Below are positions 35,060 through 47,717 of a stretch of DNA of 64,000 nt, piece by piece. The DNA lies in the NCBI GenBank assembly GCA_018398805.1, contig JAGFBZ010001584.1, positions 62,001 through 126,000 of the forward strand, written 5' to 3'. Within the stretch, counting starts at the first letter, position 1. Every line of letters begins with the position of its first letter. Origin of the DNA: Hirundichthys speculiger (lineage: Eukaryota > Chordata > Actinopteri > Beloniformes > Exocoetidae). The position numbers and the translations under genes are program-made. The notes under the pieces were generated by a model. The model had not been told where the DNA came from and did not search any database. It saw only the letters and a list, made by a program, of their open reading frames with translations.

Positions 35060-35380
35060 GCACTCTTCCAGGGCTTTGCAGATGCCTGCGCTACAGTTTC
35101 CTCCAGTTATTCCAGACAAAATAGAGAATCATCACTCATCTCACCATCACTATCCATCTTTTCCTTGCCAAAATGAGCCTGGAATGTCTTGTAAGGTTCA
35201 GAACGTCAACATTCTTCCCTGTTTTGTCCTTATCCTCACACTAAATCAGTGCTTTCCAAATCAGTGGAAGTTTTGTGTTGCTTTTTTTTTTTTTTTCCTC
35301 AAAACCAGAAGTTTTCATTTCTTCTAAAACCACAAATTCTTTCGAATGGTGCTGCCACGTAGAGGACACCATTTTTGCGG
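35060..35380 (+). repeat. Dispersed repeat, copy B
   Basis: Collinear with 25990-26210 (see copy A). Longer by an internal segment with a T-run. Confidence 0.5.
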
Positions 35381-37373
35381 TACTCGGGCAGCCCCTATTT
35401 TCGTATATTCGGCTGCACTCACACTAGGGTCATTTCACTTAAAATTGTGAGATTTTTCACATGGTTACACTTGAAATGGTGCACACAACTCCATCAGGCT
35501 CCCCTGCAGATCCCGTTTCAGTACCATGTTGTGGTCTACATGGACGGACAACATCAAAAACGTTGTTGCACACACTGACTGCCTGATTTGCTCTTTTGGG
35601 TCACTACTTACCCTTTTCTGATTCACCAAGCCTAGATTATATAACCATTACTGGAAAATATTTAAAACAGAGTGTTATACAACAGTGTTAAGCATGTATA
35701 TGATAGGATAAAATGGACAGAGGTGTTTTTTTTTTTTTACACAGAACTGAAATATTAACATTGAAGCACAAGTTTGGGGTATAGCCTTAGTTTATGGTTC
35801 AGACACAGGCATGTTTCAGTGAGAAAATGGCTGCAAAGTTAAACCCAACTGAGCTGAGACAGCCATTGATGGCTGGGTAGTAGACATAAAAAGCTGATAT
35901 TCAGAGTTGAAATTATTATTTATGACTCCTTGACCTGAGATAAATTAGAATGAAATAAGATAAGGCAGTTACTTAGGGTGTTCTTGTTCATCTGTAATAC
36001 CAAATTGGAAAAATTTGATCTCAAACTCTTTATGTGTTCCAACTTAATATCTCTCTCTGGACCACACAACTTTTGGAAGGAGTTAAAGGGTTTGGCTGAT
36101 AATTGCCAGCTCTCTTGAGAAGTGTGAACTCCTCAGCTCACAATGTTCAACTTCGATCAGTCATTACTGTTTTCTGTTGCCAGTTCAGTGATGAAGAAAA
36201 GGAGAAATCATTTCTTTTCTCAGAATTTACAATTTCTTCAAAGAGCGAGTAAAAACACTGGTTTTATAAACTATGTGCCAGTATTCAAGTGGAGCAGAGT
36301 CTGCTGATGAGCATTCTGGAGGCAGCAGTTTGGGGTGAACCGAACTTATGAACCGATGCTTTGCTGACTATTATTTTGTCCACAGCACCAATGAATAAGT
36401 GAGTGTGCCTTTTTAAATTATAGAATGCAGTTTAACAGTAAAAACTGCATTCTCCAATGTGATTACAATTTAACATAGCGATCCTGATAAAGGCACGATT
36501 TGTTAGAGAGACAAATGTACGTTTTTTAGATGTGGTACTACTGTTACCCATTTCTAAATCGATTTAACTGACACTTCAAGATGAAACGTAGTTGTTGCAG
36601 AGAAATGTGACAACCGCAGGTGTGAACAGAGGATTTTTCTCTCCTGTCATTATTATCCGAGTCTCCCCGTGTGTTGCTACGTTGAGCCCAGGAGCCACAT
36701 CACTATTTTACGGCAGGAATCTGACGATGGCCTCTTTAAAGCAGCTATCACGCGCCATCTGGTAGTGCTGCTCTTCAGCTGTTTGAAGAATCAAGAAAAT
36801 CAGCCCATCATTTACCCCCAGACTACTCCCTGCATGCAAGGACACAGACACACCGACATATGAACACTTGTGGCGTGCACCTGCACACGCACACAGACAT
36901 GCATAATATCAGCCACATGCACGTTTAAGACAAACGCTCTTTATCTGACCACCAGCGGGAGTGTGATGCCATAACAGCTCTCTAAGGCCTCCTATTAGCC
37001 AGTGCTCCGTAATCACTCTGGTCATATATTAGCACAATGCATTGATTGCCCCATAATCCAATCACTCGCCTCTTATTGATCTTTTATAGAGCACCCCCCA
37101 GACAATAAAGCTGCAGTCACAGACTGTGGGTCAATAGGCACACAGGGAGAGAAGTCTCCTTGCAGCTAATTGGCTTATGAAATAATACAAACATTTTGCT
37201 TTCCCTACACCAGCAGAAATCAATGCAGAGCCAAGCGGGTGCATTCAAATCATTTTTCTTTTCATCAAGACTTTGCCAGGTTCCAGGCTTTACCACAGTC
37301 AGTGGTGTTTTAATTCACAGGCATTATTCTTTCTATTTTACTCATTTTTAGTGCTCTCACTTGTATTCTTGCA

Positions 37374-37410
<37 letters not shown>

Positions 37411-38055
37411 GAGCTGTCTAGCCAGCCCATCTATGCCCCACTCAGTTCCCACTCCTCTTTACTCCTACTCTCTCTCTTTCTGTCAAGGCTTCGACTGATG
37501 TTGGGTTGCCAGATAAGTTTCTGCTTACAGGGAGAGCACATCTGACACCCAGCTGTGTGGGTCATGGGCTGAAAAAGCAGCTGCTGGTCATAAATCACCC
37601 GAGCTGGAGGAGCTCTGGCACTCCCTCTGTCAGCCGTGAAACAAAGACGTAGAGGGGTCAGAGGTATCTAACCTGGGTAACAACTAGAGACCAAGCACCA
37701 CGTCTGTATTGCTGCGGACTGAGAAGTTTCTTTATTACAATGCCGTACTGTAAAGACTGGGTGAAGTTAAAAAAAGAAAATCAGCAAAAAATAAAAAATA
37801 AATTGCTAAATGATTTAAATGCAAAAGCGAGAGGCACACTGTAATATGGTATGCTAGCAATTATGGTAAAACAAGCAATGCAGCTTGGGAATTGTGAGGT
37901 CAGGGCAACCCCTTGCTGAGTTACAATAGCAAAAGTCATGCAAATAAATTCTGTCAAAAGAAAAGGAAGTACTTTCTCTTGAAGAGACTCTTTGATATGC
38001 ATTAAGATATTTTTTTCCCAGATGAAGCAGAAAATAACTTATATAATATATATAT
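35381..38055. other. Intergenic, with a likely conserved non-coding block
   Basis: 36660-37200 is non-repetitive and rich in homeodomain-like attag/taat strings. A T-run of about 30 lies at 37376-37406. No supported exon. Confidence 0.5.
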
Positions 38056-38059
38056 ATAT

Positions 38060-38712
38060 ATATATATAGTACAATATAGTACTATATTGCCAAATCATGT
38101 AGATGGTCACCCATCTAAATGATCAGAATCAGTTGTTCCAATCACTTTGATGGCTACAGGTGTATAATATTAAACACAGAGGCATGCAGACTGTTTCTAC
38201 AAACATTTGTGAAAGAATGGGTCGCTCTCAGGAGCTCAGTGAATTCCAGCGTGGAACTGTGATAGGATGACACCTGTGCAACAAATCCAGTCGTGAAATT
38301 TCCTCGCTCCTAAATATTCCACAGTCAACTGTCAGCTGTATTATGAGGACATTGAAGTTTTGGGAACAACAGCAACTCAGCCATGAAGTGGTAGGACACG
38401 TAAACTGATGGAGCGGGTCAATGGATGCTGAAGTCCTGACTTCAACCCGATAGAACACCTTTGAGATGAATTAGAGCGGAGACTGAGAGCCAGACCTTCT
38501 CAGCCAACATCAGTGTTTGACCTCACAAATGCACTTCTGGAAGAATGGTCAAAAATCCCCATAAACACACCTTGTGGACAGCCTTCCCAGAAGAGTTGAA
38601 GCCGTTCTAGCTGCAAATGGTGGTTCCACATCATATTAATTAGGAATGGGATTAACTAAAGCTCATATGTGAGTTAAGGCAGGTGAGCGAATATTTTTGG
38701 CAGTACAGTGTA
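38060..38712 (+). mobile_element. Internally deleted Tc1-like transposon
   Basis: The 5' part encodes the Tc1 DNA-binding region (ELSEFQRGTVIG, NKSSREISSLLNIPQSTVS). The 3' part encodes the end of the DDE domain (FNPIEHL, DELERRLRARPS, LLEEWSKIP). The catalytic middle is missing and stops are present. The ends (ttgccaaa ... ttttggcagtacagtgta) are decayed inverted repeats. Inactive. Confidence 0.85.
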
Positions 38713-38719
38713 TATGACA

Positions 38720-41700
38720 CCTTTGAACATGCAGAGTTTTAATTTCAGCGCACTTAATAACAACTGAATATCCAATGTATTTTGTTTTGTTTGTATCTGT
38801 TCCATTCATCCATCCACTTTCTAACTGCTTCTTCCTATTCAGAGTAAAGGGGTCTGCTCGAGCGTTTCCCAGTTCTTTTTGAGCAAAAAGTAGTCGCTTG
38901 TCCTTAGAATCTAGCTGTGAGGCAAAAGTGCAAACCACTAATCCACCGTGCTGCTATAAATTGTTTCAGTTTTACTCAAATAGAACGATTTAGCCTTTTT
39001 TTTTCTTTTGAGAAGAGAGATGTTGGAGCAGATGCTGCTGCTGAGAAAATGTACACAGATTGCTCACTATGAGTCTACTGTGGTGATAAGTCCAGATTTA
39101 ATAACTGCTATCTCAATGTTTTTCACCGTGGTAAGCACCTCAGAAGTGGAAATACAGACATGAATGGTGCAAAGTTATGTACTTATCACTCAGTACCTCT
39201 TCCACACTCCAGTTGATCCTGAGAGTAAATAACAAGTTGGCAGCCAGGAAGATGCCAGGCTTTAGTGAAGACACTCTTCTCTGAGCTACAGTCTCTGGAA
39301 AGACTGTACCACGCAACACTATCAGATAACTGAAACTATCAATTAGCTGGAAGTTGAAGCTGAAGTTTTATTTTTCTGTTGAGCAGTGCCGAGTTTAGTC
39401 TCTCTCAAATTACCTGAACTAGCACTGTCAGTGCTGGATTTAGCTTGGATGTATATACTGCGGTGAAACTGAGCTCAGTGATTCAAAGAATTTAAGGGCA
39501 ATTTTGTCTTCTTGATTGGCAAACAGTTCTGAGGTCCATTTGTCACCATGAGCTGTAACGCTGACAGGACGCGGCCCCTTGGACTGTCGGCGGTCTTTGA
39601 GTGTTGCAAAGTCTCATAGGGCTGTTAATATTTCTTTGTGGTCATTAATTTGGCACTGTTTTGACTTGTGATGCAGCTGTTGTTGAGAGTGTAATGTGTT
39701 GTGCTACTTTGAGAAAAGTTCCTGTAGCAATTAATAATATTTACTGGTGCTGTTTTCTAAAATTTAACAAAAGTGAGGAATCCTGTTCTTTATTTCACCT
39801 TCATTTGTTTTCTCACCGAAATATATCTATTTATTATATCAAATGTTTCACAATTTTAGTGTTGTACACTTGACTTTATTGTGTTTTTATTGTAATTCAA
39901 ATATAACTGTACTCATTTAGTAATTTAATTATTTGGTTATTACTTCCCCAAAATATTTTTTTTCTTCCCAACATGAAATTTGACATTTTAATGTGCAGCC
40001 AATTCTGTCCAGACTAAACCATCTGATACCTTCAAAATGCATAGCTATAAAAAAGAAAAATAAATATATTGGATATTTTTGTGAAGCCATAAACTCAAAC
40101 ATTTATTTAGGAGAAAATTGTATGTCAGGCTCATTTCACTTTAAAAGTTCTTGAAACTAACTAATAGTTTTTACATCTCGGGGTTCATCAGGATTCACTT
40201 TTCATCAGAAAAAAAATGAACAGATTGAAAATTAGAGGTGGGAAAGTTGTGATAGCCCTAAAGACAAATGCTTTGCATATGTATCTGTTTGCACGAGTTT
40301 TTTGTCAGAAGCGTTCTCCTGCACATTACAATAGATTGTTGTAGTGAGCAGGTTGTGCAGAGCTGTAATTCAAGACCTCCTTCAAAGGAACCTCATGGTG
40401 TTTATAGTTCGGCCCACACAAGGCTGCATACTTTTACAGGGATCTGTGTAATAAATTGGGTGTTATTTTACAAGACACAAAATCTCTTGCAAGATAAAGA
40501 AAAAAATTAGAGTAAGAAGCATGAAGTCATGGAGATGGTTGGAGGAGGAGGTGTGGGGGGGGGGGCAGACAGCAGAAAAAAAAGTGAAGAGACAAGGCGA
40601 ATAATGAGTATTTGAATGGTCTCCTTAGATCTGCACTAAGCTCCAGCACCATACATGACATAAACTAAAGAACAGCGCAAAAAGAAAGTAGCTCTCATGC
40701 TGGAAATGTTCTCTTTCTAGTTTTCCATCTTCTTGTACGTACACATTATTGCCAGAAAGGAAACAGCAACATAGTGAGGAAAGGACACGAGGAAAAGAGG
40801 GCAGATTATGAAAAGGTAACAGAGGGGGGAAAGGATGACAAAAGACAGAAAGAAGGGAGAGGACTTCTTTGCCCTTTAGTGTGCAGAAAGGGCCGATCGA
40901 TAGCAGTGTAATGAGCGTGGTATTAGCTGCGGTGCAGAGGGACTGAAGCAGGATGGAGGGAGGGGGGTGGGGGAAGGAGAAATCCAGGATCTGATTCCCA
41001 ACAGCAAACAACACCGTGCTGTAGACATCAGAACCAACACCTGAGAACACCTATTAAAGCCAGATGACCCTGTGCTCGGCTAATGATGAATCCACCCTCA
41101 GACAAACCCTTCCCTCTCACGCACACACACACTCACAAACACACACTCCTGCGTTTCACTCAACCTGCTAGTTAGTTTAGTACAAAGTTGTTCTATCCCT
41201 GCCAAGCTTGAACTAAACTCAAGCACGTCTTCCAAAGAGGGCTAACAGAGAAAAACCAAGCTTAATCCTCTCTAAGAAAAGGGCCACACTCAACATCACC
41301 TTTCCTTTTTGAAAAAAGATTACCCAACAATGGCTTCTGCCACTCTCCTAAATCCACTACACAGTGGCAATTTGTATTAGAAAGATGGAGACGTGGGGAT
41401 TGTCTTTGGTTGGTTGAAAGAGAGAGAAGGAGGGAGGAACCAGCTGAGAGAAGTGGGGGGATAGCCATCAGGTACACTCAAAGCCAATCTGTTGCTCAGT
41501 CAATAGGCTCCTTCTGCTGGAGTGCCATGCGTAGGGCGCCCGGCTCAGAGAGCCCCCATCCTCAGCCACCGCACCAAACCTCCGGGCAGGCGCAGATCAG
41601 GGGGACGCAGACAGAGGGCCATGGATGAGCCCCCTCAATAGAAGGATCAAAGCAGGGATAGAAGGACGGGCCCCATTTCTTTGTGCTCGCGTGACTCCCA

Positions 41701-44700
41701 AAGCAAACGCATCTTCCTGTCTGTTCGAAGCCACACAGAGCAGGCTGGCCGCAGGAACAGATGGTGTGGAGGACTACTACTGGGAGACACCTTTACTCTG
41801 AAAAACAAAGTGTTGCGTTCAACACATTCACCGCTGATGAATGGATGACAAGAAAAATAATTTTTTTTTTCTTTCATTTCCCGCAACCATAGATTTCCAT
41901 TTTATTTTTTTTAAATATTCCATGAACATTTATTTGGTACCACAGTCAGCACTCAGAAATTCACAAGCAGCACAAATGGTCCATAACAAATACCTCACTT
42001 TTGGAGTTTAAATTTATTAAGATCAAATACAGGCCGTGACAGGCCTAACCCTAATCCTGCATATATTTTAATTGCACAGAAGCGACACGTGAAAATAGTC
42101 CTTGACAGATGAACTGCAGTCTTATTTGAGATAAATTTTCTAAAAATAAATTAATTAATAGCCCTTTAAAAAAAAAAATCACAGTTCAGCCAATACATTA
42201 AAGATACATTTATCATATCTTGTCATACTGAAAGTTTTGAAGTTTTAAAATAAACCGCATTATGTTATAGGGATGAATTATGTCGTGACTGATCCAACAG
42301 ATGTGCATAGATGCAGCTGCATAGATCCAACCTACGGGTTTGTCGTTCTAACAGCCGAAGAGGATTTTGGCTGTTACACACATTTCAAAGCAGAAAGTTT
42401 CAAAACTATAATGATATATTTTTGTTTAGAATGACACAATCAGAATTGCCAATTTTGTAATATTAATGTTATTTCCTCATGCTGTGAAGAGTCACAGTCT
42501 CATTCCCTGCCAGTGAGGGGGAGAGATTTTCCCCAGCCCATTAGAAGCAGGGCTTCCAGTAGATATAACCCATGCTATGGTAATCACATGCTAATCACAC
42601 TTAACACCAGAGCAGGGTCCTATACTCTAGATTAATGCATCCGTGGCATATTCACGTTTCCATTAGCATAAATCAGGTTTACCCTGCCTTTGTAATTAGT
42701 GTTTTCATGTGAATGATAATAAGATATGGTGATTAGGTCAGGGTACTAGAATAGAAATGACTTGTCAGCTTAGTCGGCCTTAAACAGTTCCGCACATGAT
42801 GGACTATCAATATGTGCTTCCTCAAGAAGCAATTAATGATGTTGAAAGATAATTGAAGTTTCATAGTTTGATGTAAAAAGCAAAAGTAGACTAATAATAA
42901 AATTTCTACAAAACAGGGATCTTATTGTGGAGTCCTTTTTATCCCTTTAAATTTGTCCAACTGTTGTACTCTTTTTTTCAACATATATGATGTGACTGCC
43001 GTATTTTGCTCTGACATTGTTTTGCTTCTTACTGTGATTTTGTCAGTTTTTACTGTATTAACTGGAGGCAGGACTGCAAATTAAAATTCAATCCTGTACA
43101 ACAACTGTAGAATTTTATCAGTACATCATACTAATTAATTAATTAGTTGATTCATAATTAATTTGTGATGGAAATGACAAAGTTAAAGAAAGTGAAGTTG
43201 AAGAGTTCACAAAGAGAACAATAGAGCACTTTCAAAAGTAAATACATAAATCTAATAAGTATACATGCATACATGATTTTTTTTTTTTCCAACATAATCA
43301 AAAAAATCATGTGGAAGCTTTAAAAAAAAGAATGACTCTGTATTTTCAGGTGTACCAAATAATGTAGCCTATAAGTTAGCGAACATCAAAACAATCATTC
43401 AAAATGTTAAATATCTGCCACAAAGAGGAAAAATGTCTCCATAAATTTTTTTTCAAATGCATCCTTGTGACGAGGCTGACGAGATGAAATCTGACCTCTC
43501 TGAGCTCTTAGTTACGTACATTTACAGCAGACACTTCATTATGCAGAAGAACCTTATTCAGTTGACGAGAGAACATTATCAACATCATACTGAATAAAAA
43601 CAACTGCTGCAAAAGAGTGAAATCAAATAGAGGATAGTTTTTAAAATCAAGAATTTTTACGCTTTATCTTTTTTGGTAAATAAATTTGATGTATTAACTG
43701 GGATTTTATAAATACTCTTACCCCGCATGGTGCTAGATTAAATGGAACTGGACTGAATGTATATGTAAAAATCGCTGATCATAATCTAATTTACACCCAT
43801 TTACCTTATAAATCTATGCATGTCCAGTAAAATTTTCAAACCTATCCAGTAAAGAAATGAGCCATTTGTGAGGTTTATACAGAAGAGCAAGAACTGACTG
43901 AATTTAGCTTGAAAGGAAAAACTAAAAACAAATACAGACAAATATATGGGGAGATTACCGTGGATGAATTAAAATAATTCTCCTTGCTTCCACTTTTGTA
44001 GCACCTTTCTTTAAAGTGGGCAATGTTTTTCAGGCTGCAGGATAGAAATTATGAACTAAACACAGAAATAGTTTGTGGACCCCCATCTACAAGCTCTATT
44101 ACCTGCACCATCAACCTGTTTCCCTCCCTTGGTCTTCTGAAATCAACATTTAATATCACATTTTTTTGAACTGACTGCTGTCAACATATCCCTGTAATAA
44201 AAAAGGCAGTATGTGTGTGTGTGTGGTGGTGGTGGGGGTATATAAGCGTGTACATGTGTTTCTAACATCTATGTGCACTCACACAAGATCATCAGGCCAT
44301 AAACACAGAAATAAGTTTTAGTTTATACCGTGTTTGTATGTATGATACATACGCCTGTACTTTGATGATGAAAGGAGCAAAACGCAAGCGGGACACGCAG
44401 TAACGACCGGGGGGGAGATGGGTTTACTTTCTGTGAGTTCTGGTGTCTCTTGGGGCGCCCTTTCCTCTCTTGACATCCCTGACATGGAGCATTCCTCTCA
44501 GACTGGTGACCCCACATGACGGACGGGAACCTCCATGCCTATAACTAACCGATGAGACCTGGTGCAGCCCCAAGAGACCGAAAGGCTGAGGCAGTGATCA
44601 AGAATGTGAAAAAAACAAAGGAGGAAAAAAAAAAAGAGAGAAAGAAACAAAACTTAAAACTCTAAGAGGTTTGGAGTGAATCACAGGCACAGCAACAAAT

Positions 44701-47340
44701 GGAAATTAATCAGAACAATAAGTTCCCTCTAAATTAAATTTTGATCTCCAGTTGTTTGTTTGTGTGTGTTTGTGTCGCTGGAATTATTTCTATTCAAAAC
44801 GACACCCCTGTTTCTACGGTAATTTATGTGTGAGCCTGAAAGTCCGGGTCCTGCCTCTAAAACCGTCTTCGTTATGGATATCATAACCCCTCTTTGAACT
44901 GCTTGGTAGCAATCCTAGATTTTGCAGAGTCTAAAATGTGAAAACCGATAGTCATGACGAAACTTTTGGTTTCCCTCTCTTTTCTGTGGCGAGGCTTACG
45001 GTTAGGATAAAGGTGGATTTTCTGGTTTTTCAGGCAAACTCGTAGATTGACCATGAAGTCGCCACAAAGACATAAACACCAACAAAACCTTTTTTTTTTT
45101 TTTTTAATCAACACATATAACGTCAAATAGATAACTCACACTGCAGCTTTTGTCAAGCCAGAGGAATAGCTGAATGAGTAATTTGCAGAGTGTGTTTCTA
45201 AGTTATTCCAGCTCCCTGCAGCTCAGCAGTGGCTGACCCCTCTCCCCTTCTGTCTGCTAAGAGGCCTACAGGGAGGAATCAGCCCAAATTACCTTTATTG
45301 ATCCAGAGAGACAGGTGAATACCAAGCAGGCCTCTTTCCCTTCACACGTCTATCTCTCATCCAGTGTTTTCGTCTCCATTTTCCCGTCTGCCTGAAAGAG
45401 GTGAGAATATGAAACAGAAACAAGGATGTTTTACGTGAGAGGCTTTTCTAGCCAGAACACGTGGCTCGCTCAGCCACCGCAGTTATTTACAGTTTGCATT
45501 CAGGCTGCTGTGATTGAACCTGCCTTCCCGTTGCTCATCTTTCACCGTTAGCGACTGAGTTAACTGGAATGGTGAGGGGCTGTTTTTCTGCCTCCAATCC
45601 ACCAACGTCCTTTTGCCCCAGCATACAAATCACTGTGGCGATGGAAAAGATACTCCATTAGGTCCAACTCTGAGTTAAATCAATGCGTGACTCATCAAAT
45701 GAAATAGGGGATTATGAGATAATCACCTGACAAGCGTTGCTGAAATTGTAATTATCTTCATCTCAGAGAAAGAAGACCAAACTAACTTTAAGTGGAGGGG
45801 AGGACAACAAGTGTTGAAAAGCACAACAGCTATATCTCTCAGACAGCAGCGTGAAGCTCAATGTTTATGTGGTGAGAATAAGCAGAGCAACTCAGCAGAG
45901 AGGTATGTATGACTGGTTTCACACCGGTGACAGATTTATGTTTAATGCTTTCTGAGTCGTTACTGCGCAGCCACTGCTCAGATTTTCTGTTTCAGCTGCC
46001 GGATCACACCTGTGTGATATTTATGTGGCACATTTGCAGGGGAAGTTGTGCTGTAAATTATAAAAATTCTTGATCTGTCATACAGTAAGCATCTAACAAA
46101 ATCTTAAATCTCAATGCAAAAATTGAAATTTGGAATAATGTAAAATGAAAATGAATATTAAATGTTTTTTAAAAGGTAGAATTAATATAAAATATTTGAC
46201 AGAGAGTAAAAATTAAAAGTACAAAATTATATTCTTTAAAAATTGCATAACGATAAATGAGGGAAATATATTTATGGATTAAAATTTTTGGATTAGGAGA
46301 AAATAAAATAAATACTTCAGTTTGATTTGTATTTATTGTATCATTTAAAACATTAAATAACCTAAATTTGTATTGATAGTTAAATTGTTATTCAATCAAA
46401 TTTCAAGCAGATCAGTGCATTTTCTTTGTTGGCAAACTTAAGTTAGTATTGTAGAAAAACATAAACATATTTCATGGTTCATCATTTATATTCACACTTT
46501 AGCTGCTTCATGAAAAAAAATAAATAAATAAAATTAAATAAAAAAAAAATAATAATAATAATAATAAAAACATCATGGACAATCTTCAGCCAGACTTTTT
46601 TTCTTTTATGTGGTCGTTTCTTCATCATAAAAATAAAAATTCTCCCTCAAGTACAACAGAGCCCCCTAGTGGAAGTACTGCAGTATTACACCACAGCTTT
46701 CTGAAACCAGTGGAATGATCACATTTGGCTATCTTGCCCCATCTGCTGGTCAAACAGCAGTATAGAGTAGTACAGCACCTTAAAACTGTCAAATAATCAA
46801 CTGAAGATACCATATGCCTTTTTTTCCCCACCTGAAGAAGAACATAAGCTTTTTGTCTTTGGAACCAACAATAAAAGTTTTCCTGAGTACAAACAACAAA
46901 AACAATCTCACACAGGCAGCTGCATGTTGTGATCATGTGCGATATGACAGCAGAGTACAAACACCTTTTATACTGTATCTATCCAAACCATGTTTATTAA
47001 GAGTATAAATTGGGCACTATCTCTGCGGTGCTGAAAATCAGTCAGATTCTTTGACCAACACATGCACATTACCAACATTTTTCATGTGGAAAATGAAGAA
47101 CTGCAGCCTACGCTGCAACATGATCTGCTGAGCAGTGTCTCCACTGCTCTTCTCCCTTCCCTTTTTCCTCCTCCAACCCATTCCATAGTTAATCAGGAGC
47201 ACCTTGTTACTGTAACTGTGCTCCATTTTTTTTCCTGTAGTTTGTTGTGCTGTTTTGAATTGAACTGAACTGCAATATTAACTGCGGTCTGCAATATTTC
47301 AAAGCATGAGCAGCCGATTATTTAAAATTCTATTTTAACA
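38720..47340. other. Gene desert between sim1 and the 47.6-kb gene
   Basis: No supported exon. Holds a degraded catccatccactttctaactg repeat end (38809-38830), a G-run (40553-40565), and AT-rich microsatellites (46518-46567). 42480-42760 and 45640-45770 look constrained and may be enhancers. 40850-41060 and 41400-41700 are GC-richer without a clear gene. Confidence 0.5.
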
Positions 47341-47587
47341 AAGGTCAGCAGCATTGAAAAAACGTCCAATTTACACTCCTCTTCAACACAAACTTGAGGA
47401 TGAACATAAACACAGCAGTGCCCCCTTTTGACCTGCACCGGAACTATCTTTTAAAAAAGAAAAAGAAGAACTAGTGTATTTGAAACTATCTTCAGTGGCC
47501 TGGTGCGTCTCTGCCAGTAGGCTGCTGTTCTGCTGCTAAAGCTGAGGTGTAACTGTGGGAAGCCGGTGGAGTAGTTTCAGTGTCGCC

Positions 47588-47717
47588 ATGGCTGAGTCAC
47601 ACCTCCTCACCTCTGTGGTGTCTGTGATCACACCAAAGGATGTAGTCAAAGTTCACAAGGAGAGATGCCAACAGTCCCACACCCCAGATGAACTCGTACA
47701 CAAGATGAAAATCATAG
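47588..47717 (+). CDS. Unrecognised gene, coding exon 1
   Basis: Forty-three codons plus one base (MAESHLLTSVVSVITPKDVV ... KMKII). Charged helical composition. The upstream 200 bp is free of obvious repeats and could be its promoter. Confidence 0.45.

Noticed and set aside
38060..38712. Functional transposase gene
   Set aside because: In-frame stops and loss of the catalytic core.
40625..41050. 141-codon open frame on - strand
   Set aside because: Pyrimidine-rich on the coding strand, hydrophobic low-complexity product, no family resemblance.
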